A stretch of 64,000 bases of DNA from Chlorophyllum brunneum (Eukaryota; Basidiomycota; Agaricomycetes; Agaricales; Agaricaceae): contig OY756148.1 of the NCBI GenBank assembly GCA_963576785.1, forward strand, positions 310,001-374,000, read 5' to 3'. The position numbers and the translations under genes are program-made. The notes beneath the pieces are model-generated. The model was not told where the DNA came from, did no database searches, and worked only from the letters and a program-made list of their open reading frames with translations. Of the stretch, positions 24,101 to 34,036 are shown piece after piece. Position 1 is the stretch's first letter, and each line of letters begins with the position of its first letter.

Positions 24101-24496
24101 TCGTGGTTGGGGTAGTGCGAGGATGATGAGGTTGAGGTTGAGGATGGTGGTGTGGAAGGAGGGGTGTGATGTGAAGATGAAGAAGAGGATGAAGTAGCTG
24201 GCTGTGGTTGTGGTGCAGCAGAGTTTGCGAGAGGATCGATAACGCGGAGTTGGACGATGGGAGGAGGATCGATGGGTCTTCGGTCGGCTGTGATGGGGGG
24301 GTAGTGAGCCGGGAGTGGGTGTGTGTGTGATGTTCTGGTTACCTTTACCACCGACACCGCACATACGGGCCTGTTTGGGCTCTTGTCGCACGATAAGTTC
24401 ATACATCCTAGCACGATGGGTTGTCAGCATGGAACAGCCACGGAAGTGGGGGACAGTCATTGTGGGTGTCGCGAGGGAGGGGGCAAGGGGAGGCAT
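21140..24496 (-). CDS. velB: VelB-like velvet-domain regulator with long low-complexity tail
   Basis: Velvet proteins are fungal DNA-binding regulators of development and secondary metabolism that form homo- and heterodimers. Six exons join in phase: 24496-24343, 24287-23904, 23851-23767, 23668-23589, 23506-21544 and 21491-21140, giving 1005 aa. Exon 1 carries YELIVRQEPKQARMCGVGGK and exon 2 continues ADRRPIDPPPIVQLRV, the velvet signature. A Ser/Pro-rich insert of about 60 residues follows before PYYFMFASL, a layout typical of VelB. The domain closes with PFYVYTAKKFPGME and DQGIKIRIRKDIRVRKR. The remaining 750 residues are rich in Gln, Pro, His, Gly and Ser with homopolymer runs, and end in LLSIGSIISN. 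In-frame ATGs exist further upstream (to 24733) and one downstream (24460), so the exact start is uncertain. VosA is the main alternative; the domain insert argues for VelB. Confidence 0.85.
21851..21898. repeat. GGT/ACC triplet run coding for poly-proline in velB
   Basis: An almost pure (GGT)n tract on the plus strand, read on the minus strand as a run of proline codons in the velvet-gene tail. Such tracts expand and contract by slippage, so the length may differ between strains and may be misassembled. Confidence 0.9.
22021..22080. repeat. GGT and GAT triplet runs coding for poly-Pro and poly-His in velB
   Basis: Adjacent (GGT)n and (GAT)n tracts. On the minus strand they encode about ten consecutive histidines followed, after a short linker, by a proline run. 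The plus-strand frames through here (poly-Met or poly-Asp) are shadows. Confidence 0.9.
22604..22680. repeat. GATGAGGGT-type degenerate triplet repeat coding for His/Pro in velB
   Basis: Degenerate GAT/GAG/GGG triplet array. On the minus strand it encodes a His-Pro-rich stretch (HHPHHPHHPHHPHPHHP) in the velvet tail. The third-position variation shows it is older than the pure tracts nearby. Confidence 0.85.
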
Positions 24497-24862
24497 GAGA
24501 ATATGAGGGGGAAGGAGAGATCCAACGCCTTGGACTCGGGTTGTGGGATGTGAAAAAAGAAAGGAGAGCTTACAGAGAGTCGCGGGTGGGTGGGGGAGAG
24601 GAGTGCGGAGGTGCAGCCATGGCGAGCGAGGCAGACAGCGACTGGGCAGCGATGGCGATACAGGCGCGGGCCTCTCACCCGTTCCCACACATCGAGATCC
24701 ACTCCCTCGCCTTCCCACGCCTACACCCTCCACGAGGCAATGCTAGTCTCAACCAGCGCTCCGTCCCAAGGTACTAGACTCCCGCGAAGTACCACATAAT
24801 ACAATACTCTCAACCCAAATAATCCGTTTCACCTTTCTTAATAAACCCTATATCACTTTCCA

Positions 24863-25349
24863 TCAACACCTCCCCAACAAAATAAAAATACTACTTGCAT
24901 AATGCGGAGGAATTCTCCCCTGAGGATCTCTCACATCCATAGCCGAAACCAAAACCAACCTCGGTCTCCTCTTCACACCCTCAATCGCATCAAACACTTT
25001 CACAGCTCCCTCAAAATCAACCCTTCTCGTTCTCTCCTCCACCTCTACTTCCGACAACCCCTTCCCCCCCGCTCCAGCAATAAAATACACCACATCCACT
25101 TTCCTCAATTCCATTTCCTTCGTAAACTCTGACAAAGGTGCGTTTTCTAAGGAGAGTATGACAGGGGTAGAAGATAGCCGAGTTATATCGCTGATGTGCG
25201 ACGGGGATCGGATTATAGATGTTATTGTGTGATTTGGTGCGAGCAGACGTGTAAGACGCAGAGCTACCTTTTTACAAAAACGTAAAGTGTGTGAAATTAC
25301 CGAGATATTATGGACGTACATTTCCATGTCCACCAACATTCTTACCCAT
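24863..25349 (-). pseudogene. NAD(P)-binding (SDR/NmrA-like) protein, truncated gene (copy G0)
   Basis: Exon 1 starts at an ATG at 25349-25347 and ends GGHGN at 25320. After a 52-bp intron, exon 2 (from 25267) reads VALRLTRLLAPNHTITSIIR, giving the Rossmann-fold GxxGN/xxA dinucleotide-binding turn. It continues through VDVVYFIAGAGG, a Asp-Phe-x-Gly-Ala helix and RPRLVLVSAMDVRDPQGRIP. The family is the atypical SDR group that includes yeast YMR090W. Two defects are visible. Compared with copies at 29459, 51929 and 56208, exon 1 lacks nine bases (in frame) that encode part of the first beta strand. The 3' third, including the C-terminal substrate-side half, is absent: after PPHYA the frame ends and the velB leader begins about 370 bp on. 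It is probably non-functional. The intact source gene is not in the window. Confidence 0.65.
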
Positions 25350-26520
25350 CCTGTAGTAAAGCAGCAATCTTTGAAAAAAGAAGATGATAGTGGTTCAAGT
25401 TAAAAGGTCGTTTCCCTCGTTATTCGTTTATGATCATCATACAAGTCTAAAAAATGGACCCGGGATCTTGTTGGAAAAAAAAATACTTTTTTGGTATATG
25501 AACTTTATCCCCCAACGACAAACCTAATCGGTTACATCGGATGAGTAACGAGTAACAAAAAAAAAAAAAAGACTCACCCAAGATCCGGAAAAAAAAGCTA
25601 GAACGCGAATTAAACTACGTCACGAGCAAAACCTAAAAAAAACAACATCATCAGCAGACCATAATTAAGCTCAAAAAACCCCCTCAACCCCACAACCAGA
25701 ATAAAATAAAAAGAAACAAGTTGAAGCCATCATCCGCAAAAAGACAACAGCAACGATCCAAAGGACACGAAGCTTTTCCTCGTCTTTATTATTGCGTCAG
25801 CGTCGAGCAGAGCGGTAAAGACATAAAAAAGTGTCACAAAGGATCACTTTTTTGTCAAAAATACCGGTGTGCTCTGAATTCAACTGTTACCTTTCCAGTT
25901 GAAGAGAGAAAGGGAATGGAATATAAAATATGAACTTAGCTATGAGCGACGTCGGTTACGCCGCGTGAAGACAACGATCGTCTAGGAGAGAGGTTAGTGA
26001 AGGTGTATATGGTTGAGAGGAATATGACGAACTCGTTGTTAGTAGGAATGATACGTGGACCTGCGGTGTGAATGGTAAAGTTAGTCGGACCTACCGTGCT
26101 TACATTCAATGGTCTTGATGTACATCCAACGAATATTAACGGTCCAAATTTGATGCAAACATGAATGGGTCCGATGCCAGAGAGAGTATAACGGGTCTTC
26201 TCAATGGACCTACCTTTATCTTTACACTTACATTTTCTCAGTCCATACGTTGATTGAAGTCAGTCCATGGCCCGATTCATGGAACCGGGGCGGTACCCTG
26301 TCGACCTACGCATACCCGCATCGAATTTGAGGTGGGCCAACCAAAGTATAAACGCGGGTCCTTCCATTGATTTGGCCAATCCCGGGGACTCAATCCACTG
26401 GCCTGGATGCTTATATTCGATCCTCGTGTGCTTGATCCGCCAAAGGAAGGATAGGTACCAATATCGTCAATCGCGGAATGGGAGGGGGCTTGAGGGAAAC
26501 CGGGCGCGTCCAAATCGATA

Positions 26521-26537
26521 AATAATAATAATAATAA
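26521..26537. repeat. AAT microsatellite
   Basis: Short (AAT)n tract, present at the same place in copy B near 53252-53268. It therefore predates the duplication. Confidence 0.8.
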
Positions 26538-29224
26538 CCACGGTCCGCGTCTTCATTTGATACTTGCTTGCTTCGATAAGTGGAAGAGGAAACCGGGTGG
26601 TCCGGATGAGAGAGATGGGATGGATCCGGCCAGATATCCGCGTGGAAACCAATTCGTTTTCGACCTTTCGAATCCTCGATTATCAAAACACCGGACCATG
26701 GGCTTGAGGAATCATTCGCGGGGCATTGTCAACCTGGGGTGGAGGAACTTGCGTTTGACCGTGCCCATCGATCTTCTACGACAACGGTCTTCTTGCCTTC
26801 CGCATCCCAGGTAATAGTATCATGGCCTGGTTTTAGGCCATGTAGTGTGAAGAGAGTAGCTGAGGACCTCTCCGCTTTGGAGAGGTAGAAGTGGTAAAGA
26901 GTCAAGAGGTGACGAACAACCCACACCGACTCATTCCACGCTTAAATCTCTTCCAAAACCCGCACGGACCATCCTTTCCTAAATGACAAAGCCAGAACGC
27001 TATTGGTTAATCGCTCCAACCCTGTACAGTCCAAGCGCAACACACTCTGCGTGGCACGCTAAGAAAAAGTCAGATCCTGAACGCTATAATCCTCCTCTCA
27101 CCTTCAAATTTCGTAGACACGTTCCTCGTGGTGGTGGGTGCGATAATATCGACAAGGGATAGCGTGAAGAGGGAAGGGAGGGGCTGGAGAACAGCATTTG
27201 TGTGTGGGCGCTTAGTCCCAGGGACATTCTTCGCGTCGCGGTGACCGTGTCCACGCCAGTTGAACAATGGAAGGCGCACGAGGTCACACTCGACCATAAT
27301 TGGGCAATGGCATAGCTCTGGTGGAGGAGCGAGTCGTGCCTTGGCGTCTGAATCTCTGTGGACTGGGTTGGTTTCGGTATGTGAGGGTTTCCTGGTGAAC
27401 AATGTTAATACATGTGCCAAGGTGAGTCGTGGCAAAGCACTAACATACTTTTCTTGATGTCTACGTCGAGGTCCAGTGTCCTCCATCTCGATGAATCGTT
27501 CTTGACACATCTTTGATCTCCATCTGATAAAGTTAGATTTGTTTCCACTCAGAGTTAGTTGATGGCTTTGACAATGGTTCCACAAAAGATTTATTTGCTC
27601 TGTAGTGTTTAGGCGTTACAGTCTTGGAAAGAGCCTCCACAAGTGATGTTCGTCAGATTAATACCTATCCATGCAGATCAGTAAGACTCCATCTGATTTC
27701 AGAACCCAATACGCACCTTATCATGAGCTAGGACACTATGTGTAGCTTATTCAAGCCCCACCTCGTCTTTTTGTGCCGGATATTTGTGGGGCAGTGAGTA
27801 TCTTCATCATTGTCGCTAGACGCCCATCAGGGTCGGACCAATGCCTCTCTCCAGATCGCTCCGTCGTTTTCGCAGCTCAACCGTGTAGGCCCTGGACTCA
27901 AAAAATGTTACTACAGTGATGGGGCCGTGTTTTTCTTGATCAATAGCAATGCAAGACCGAGAGCGTGGATAGAGGAACGTTCATGGGTCCAAGGTATATT
28001 CTTCCAGGTATAGTCGAAGCATGGAGGGTAAGCGGGAAACATTCTGGACCCCACACGGTCTTGGAAAATTGGCTGGGCAGTGGGTTCTAATGCCTATGGA
28101 CGGTATAGCCCTTATGGTTGCCTTGGCTTCAATTTGGCGTCAGTTCAAACACGAAGTTGAGTGTGAGAGCACGCACCAAAGCTACTTGACGTTCTGCTCT
28201 CCATAGGCAATATACAGCTCCCAAAATTATAGCCATAAAATCAAGACCGGTCTTATGTATCTGTGCGCCCAGTAATGGGCATTTTAATGGGGTCTGGATG
28301 TGATTTTCCGGGCATAGGAAGTATTTTGACGCGGTTGGTAAAATTCGGCGAAAACGAGCTCTAAAACCGTAATAAATATGAGGGGCTGGTATGGAACGGT
28401 GTTGGGCACCTACTGACTTCATATTGCCCTTGGAGGCTGGGGAATCGGGGCTGTGGGTCATGGTTGGGAAGTTTACCTTTACCCAGGTTTGAGCGTCAGG
28501 CTTCCATCCCACGAGACTTTACGTCAAGCGTCCACCCCCATAGTTCGATAAAAACCAGAATTGAAATCCGAATGAACGTTGAAATTTCGAGTACAAGAGC
28601 TGACGAGCTGGGGATTCTGGAATGGGCAGTGTGCAGACCCAGGAGGAGACGTGACCACCAAGTGTTCTCCAGCTCAAAAAGGAAATCACCCGGATCCCCC
28701 ACTTCAAGCCCACATGCGCGCAGCATGCTGTCTTCAGCCACCTGGTCAGCCCCAGTGGAGAAAAATAATATAGATCTCAATTATCGCCTGAACACAGCTG
28801 ATAAAATAGGTATGCACTCCTGAGTTGCCTCAGGCCTACCGAATAGTCCAACAGCGACGCGGCACCACCCCATAGCCTGAGCAGGTACAACACCGCGGGT
28901 CATAGTATGTTGTCAACTCGACCACCCTAAATCCAAGTACGGCCTAGACCATTATCAACTAGTAAATCCCAGAGCTCGAAACACGACCGTTTGAATGCCC
29001 TCAAAGATGGGGTATCACTCATGTGGTGAAGCGAGGAGCTTTGTCGTCTACAATCAGATACGTCCTCTTAGCGAGCGAGACTCCGCGTGTTCCCTTCTCG
29101 ACAAAAAATGCCTTCCAGTTGGCCCTGGCAGAAAGTACCAATACAAATACCGCTAGTTGTATTACACCTCCAAGTTTCGCGCTCTGATCACTGGTATATA
29201 CATGTGCAGCAGACCTACTCCGAT

Positions 29225-29459
29225 GAAGGTGCATTTTCTAAGGAAAGAATGAGAGGAGTTGATGAGAGTTGAGTTATATCGCTGATGTGCGACGGGGATC
29301 GGATTATAGATGTTATTGTGTGATTTGGTGCGAGGACACGTGTAAGACGCAGAGCTACCTTTTTACAAAAAGGTAAAGTGTGATTATTACTGAGATTTTT
29401 ATAGATGATTATGGACGTACATTTCCATGTCCACCAACAATCATAACATTCTTACCCAT
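29225..29459 (-). pseudogene. 5' fragment of the NAD(P)-binding gene (copy G1)
   Basis: Exon 1 (29459-29421, ATG then MGKNVMIVGGHGN), a GTACGT intron and the first part of exon 2 (from 29358, VALRLTRVLAPNHTITSIIR) match copy G0. Similarity stops abruptly near 29225, after about 45 codons of exon 2, where unrelated sequence begins. Exon 1 here keeps the three codons lost in G0, so G0 was not the direct source of this copy in its present form. Promoter-side sequence is also shared. Non-functional as it stands. Confidence 0.7.
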
Positions 29460-30121
29460 CCTATATAAACCCTGTAGTAAAGCAGCAATTTTTGAAAAAA
29501 AAAAAGATGATAAGGGATACTCAATTCTAAAATCCTGTGGATCAGAACTGGATCAGAACCGGACTCCTTCCCAGCGACTGGACGCTATTATATAAGCTGA
29601 CGTTGATCCGAAGTTCTACCGAAACCTCGTAACGTCCGATGTTCGTGTTTGGCTACAGCCTCACCCTCCTCATGTGACTTTCATCAAATGCGCCTTTCCC
29701 GCGCAGGACTGCCAAACTAGTGTAACAACTCACAACCCCCGTATGGCACTGATCAAGTTGATAACCAGCGTAAACTTGCTACAGCCCCATAGCCAAATCA
29801 TAATATATGTATTTTCTTTTACTTCACTATATGGCCACCTGTTCCCCTCTTGTCTGGGTTATCTCTGTCCTTCATAAGACAAACTTGAATATTCCTACCT
29901 TTATTAAAGGTATCCTAGTCAGTGGATCAGCCAAGGATCATAACAAAATACTCAAAAGCATGATCTAAATCATAAATGTCCTTTATGAACACTTACCAGT
30001 TGTTATGCATTCATAGATGTTCAAGCATATATCAGTCTCTCTAGTTAGAGCTCAATGAGCTTTCTTGGCTATGACATGGCTTTCACTTCAACATTAGGCA
30101 TGCATCATCAGGTAGCCTGGA

Positions 30122-30311
30122 TATTGAACAGCACAGTACTATGCAGTAGCAGACAGATAATCTGACTTACTGATAGGTTAGTTAGTAAACAGTAAGAATA
30201 CTAGTAGAGTTACTAAGAAAGTCAAGTAGAGCATAAGAGAAGATAAGTAGATTGTCTAAAGAAACATAAAGGGAATATATGCTGCTTTATATACTAAATG
30301 TCTGGGATGCA
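30122..30311 (-). repeat. LTR-like fragment related to the minus-strand copia LTR
   Basis: About 190 bp similar along its length to the LTR at 51255-51442, in the same orientation, and nearly identical to 63318-63507. It has no adjacent primer binding site of the GGTTATGGGCCC type, so it is not the 5' end of a complete element here. It abuts the R2 repeat directly. Confidence 0.5.
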
Positions 30312-31470
30312 AAACCCTAAGTGTTATGTCCAAACCTTGAACCTATGTTAGAGGTTACAACAAGTTCCCAGAAGCAATACCATTTGTCCTGCCACCACAA
30401 TCCAATGATGCCATCATTGACTCTCTACTCTGACTCGCTTGGAAATATGCACCATACTTACATGTATGCAACACTGATGGACTCTACTTGTGTACCATTG
30501 AGAACAACCTCTACAGCACCTGGAATAATGGTTGGAAAGCATGACCTACTACTAAAGAAATAATACAGTACATCCACCCCTACATGTACACTCATGGACC
30601 AGTGCTTGAAGTGCTCATTCATCAACAAGTTGCTGATGGAATCTATTGTATTGAGATGTGACCAAGGGACCTATTACCAGATAATGAACCCACTGTACCC
30701 AGTAGTGACAGTGACAATTCTCCTCATCTGCTATTACGATCTACTCGAGCCTTTGTCGAGTCACCCAAGTCTTACCTCTCAGAAGAACCAACTACACTGA
30801 TGTCATCTCTGTCATCCAATCCTAATCAATCTATGGATGCAGTTTTTCCGTCACTACCATCATTGTCATTACTATCTACCACTTTGTCCTGCATATCTTG
30901 TGACTGCAGCTATTCCAATGAATCTCTATCGTTATTATCTGAGATCTTCAAGAATGAGTAAGTACTCATTCATTTCACCTTTATCAGTTTCACTTCACTC
31001 TATGTTTAGCTATCTCACCTTTATCAGTTTTGTGTCTATCTTTAGTAGTGCTTCATCATATGTTTCATATCTATTAGTTTCATATTGTGAAACTTGTTTT
31101 GGTCTCATTATCTATACTCTGTAGTATTTATAGAAAAGAAGTAGTTAGTATAAATAGCCAACTATATTAAAAAGTCAAAACTTAAGCTTTGATCTTCTAC
31201 AGAAATAGCTTTCTTGATCACCCAAAAAGAGTTTCCATTGACAGTTGCTGTCAATTAATAGAAGATTACTTAACTGCTTATTTTCTACTTGCCCTTATTA
31301 CTCAGAGCTATGAAATAAACAGGATTCCCATTTCTTGGTTAAGTAACAACAGTTTGATAATATTTGCTTATCCAGTTACTTGGCTAAGATAGGTATTAAG
31401 GCCATACCCTAGAGATCACATTCTCTTTGATTGTCTTTAGTAGTTAAATCCATAACAATAGATCAAAGCT
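30312..31470 (+). repeat. R2 unclassified repeat, copy 1, with broken ORF
   Basis: This repeat also occurs inverted at about 39341-40500 and again at 63508-64000 (cut by the window end). One frame (about 30326-30961) reads through as a protein: YVRGYNKFPEAIPFVLPPQ near the start, then an aromatic-rich middle with Q-Y-I-H-P-Y-M-Y, then an acidic Ser-rich tail. Three in-frame TGA codons at 30431, 30542 and 30659 interrupt it. All three sit where a CGA arginine codon would fit. The non-coding 3' part ends ...ATAACA, and its inverted partner begins TGTTATGG, which resembles an LTR edge. I do not recognise the protein. Confidence 0.5.
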
Positions 31471-31483
31471 TCTACTGAGTCAT

Positions 31484-32172
31484 TGTGGAGATTGGACAAT
31501 GGCTAGGCCTTCAAACGGCTATCTGTTCCCCTCCTCCCACTAGCCCTATTTGTACATGATATTCTGCTCATCCAATGAAGGAAAATAGGCCGAGGACTCA
31601 ATGGCCAATACATTTTGAATGCCAGCAAGATGGGCATCAATTCTTGCAGACTCAAAAAGGGCAAAGGCCTTCAGGCCTAATTGCCTCACTCTCCACTCCG
31701 ACATCACTCTCCATTTGCTGTGCCAGCCAGTACCCTCTCAATAAAACAATTTCATTCAAATCCCCGAATACGTAGGAATGGTTGTTACTAAAAGTATGAA
31801 AATTTTCAATCCCTTATGTACCCTTTCATTCAATCCATATAATATCTCCATAATCTCTAATTCAGACTGTTTCGGACTCTACTTTTCTATTCAAATTATT
31901 TCTACAGTGCATACAAACTATGTATGAGGTTTCCATAGCATAAGTTTGGATTTTTGTATAAATATAAATGTACTTTGTCTACGAAAATCAGTGAAAAAAG
32001 TATCTGATTAATCCTATCTCTCTTCTCTGCCTCCCAGAGGCTCATAAACATCTCGCTTTGACAAACCACCCTTTCCCTTACCTTTGTGTGTTCCTAAACA
32101 CATCCCTTTTCCCCTTGGGTTGAAGTTCCAATGTCAGACAGACACTGATATGCTCACAAATATAATGAGACA
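31484..32172 (+). repeat. gypsy-1 5' LTR
   Basis: Matches 38017-38715 with scattered differences. It contains a TATA-like GTATAAATATAAATG region near 31956. At several positions this copy has TG or CA where the 3' LTR has CG. Confidence 0.8.
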
Positions 32173-32539
32173 ACATCTCTTCATCTAGAGCCCACTGCAA
32201 GGGGCCTCTTGACCCATACATTCCAATACTTTCCCTTTACCCTAGCCCAAAGTATACCTCCAAAACCCATTGACCCTAAACATATCACTTATCAACATGT
32301 CATCGAGTGGAGATGACATTCCTCTCTTACCTTTGTCTCAGGGTGGACCATCAGGCCAGCATTGATATTGAGCCTTTGGCATGTCTGGAAATGATACCAA
32401 TGTCAGCTTGCAGACACCCGCCTTTCCAAATTTCATTCCAGCAAGTTGGCGTACACCCCAAGGTGTCCAACCTCCCAATCTACTAGTTCTACCACCTTCA
32501 CCACCTCCTATCTATGTCCAAGCTCCTCCCAATCCTTAA

Positions 32540-33541
32540 TTCATGCCTAGTCCCTATGAATGAAATGCTCCAAAATTCAATGGACATCCCCTTTCACTAG
32601 GACGATTTTTCACAGAGGTAGAACATCTAGGAAGGAGTTGTCAGCTTAATGATCAAAAAATGATCGAGTATACCCTTGGATACCTTGGCTGGAATGAACA
32701 TAATACCTGGAAAGAACTCCTATCAGCAGCAGGAAATGATTGGGATCGATTTAAACAAGAAGTTACTGCTATCTACCCTGGTACCAATGAAGATCACAAG
32801 TATACATTCTATGATCTCGAGGCCCTTGCCAACCATCAGGCTATGACACCAATGGGTTTGAGGTATCAATTTGGTGAATACTATAGAAAGTTCCTGACAA
32901 TTAGTGGATGGCTGTCATAATAAAACAAGATTTCACAGAAGGAGTGAGATATGATTTTCCTGGGTGGATTTGACCCCCACTTCCGAGAACAACTTACTGC
33001 CAGACTTTGCCTCAAATTACCAGACTTCCCACCTTATCAGCCTTGGGAAATATCGGATATAGTCAAGGCTGTGCTGTTTCTGCTTAATACAGTCTCTGCT
33101 TCAAATGAGCTAGCTGGTTTTCCAGGACATTTGGTACATTCCCCAATCCAGTACCAATCCCAATATCTAGTATTCCAACCACCTTCTCCTCAACCAGTAT
33201 TGCTGCCAGCTCCCCGCAAAACATTCAATATGTTATCCTTTGAGCAATTCTTTGTCTCTGATGCATTCTTGAGCAAGTTGGCTGGAAAACTCGGAAATCA
33301 GTCACAGGGAACACCTATGCAACCACCTACCAACCAACCTTGGAACACTGATTGTGCATTCTGCTCTGACCCTCATCACTTCTACCATAGATGTGCCCTA
33401 GTTGAAGAATATATCCGAAAAAGGTTGTGCATCCGTACAACTGATCATTGTATTGCACTACCTGATGGAACAGTTATTATGGCTCAAGTTTCTCCTGGAA
33501 AGGATATTAGAGAGAAAATTGACAATTATTACAAGGCTTGA
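32540..33541 (+). pseudogene. gypsy-1 gag remnant
   Basis: Two open stretches in one frame (32660-32920 and 32951-33541), separated by stop codons, read as a retrotransposon capsid protein: NTWKELLSAAGNDWDRFKQE and YQFGEYYRKFLTISGWLS are capsid-like. Downstream is a single CxxC-type cluster (CAFCSDPHHFYHRC), a nucleocapsid-like zinc knuckle of divergent spacing. An additional stop near 33713 follows. Not translatable as one protein. Confidence 0.6.
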
Positions 33542-34036
33542 AATGTACCTACCATTGTAACCAACATTGTCAAAGCAGTCCTAATAGTCCAAGCCCAGCA
33601 GTATACATGGACCATGTCTTCAGAACCATCAGACATTATCACAAACAAGATGTCAGTTGAAGACCTTGAGGAACTTCAGCTTCTTGATACGGTAGCGGTT
33701 TCGTCTCTTAAATGAGCAGAGGACCTTCGAAAATGTGTCAGAAATGTTGCTAAGGGCAAGCCTAGTCCAAGTGTCAGCACTCGATCAGGAAACAAAGGCC
33801 AAACATTGACTCCTATCCCTTTTCCAAACATTCCCAATCAATCAGCCACCAACCCCTTGAATATACCACAATTTTGGTACACAACACCAGTTGAAGATTC
33901 TGCTGTCATACAAGAAGTGTTAGATAAAGCAATGGATAGCACAGTAACAGTAACACACTAACAACTTCTAGCCATCTCATCCGAAGTTCGACAATATATC
34001 AAGGAGCAAGTAACCACAAAAAGGGTATCTACCACC

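Larger units (their letters stand above)
25309..31470. repeat. Segmental duplication, copy A
   Basis: Nearly the same sequence recurs from 51876 to 56846 and then, after an inserted gypsy element, from 63295 to the window end. Long ORFs match word for word between copies (for example 26277-26513 and 53009-53245). Copy-specific indels exist: copy A has about 70 bp near 26120-26190 that copy B lacks, and copy B has about 17 bp near 55551 that copy A lacks. I recognise no transposase, reverse transcriptase or terminal repeats in the 25.4-29.2 kb core. Minus-strand frames at 26411-26926 and 28129-28780 have protein-like composition and hydrophobic stretches and may be remnants of a membrane-protein gene, but I cannot identify them. 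Confidence 0.8.

Noticed and set aside
25309..29516. A 4-kb LTR element with about 110-bp terminal direct repeats
   Set aside because: The 'terminal repeats' turned out to be the promoter and first exon of the NAD(P)-binding gene, and the interior has no retrotransposon gene.
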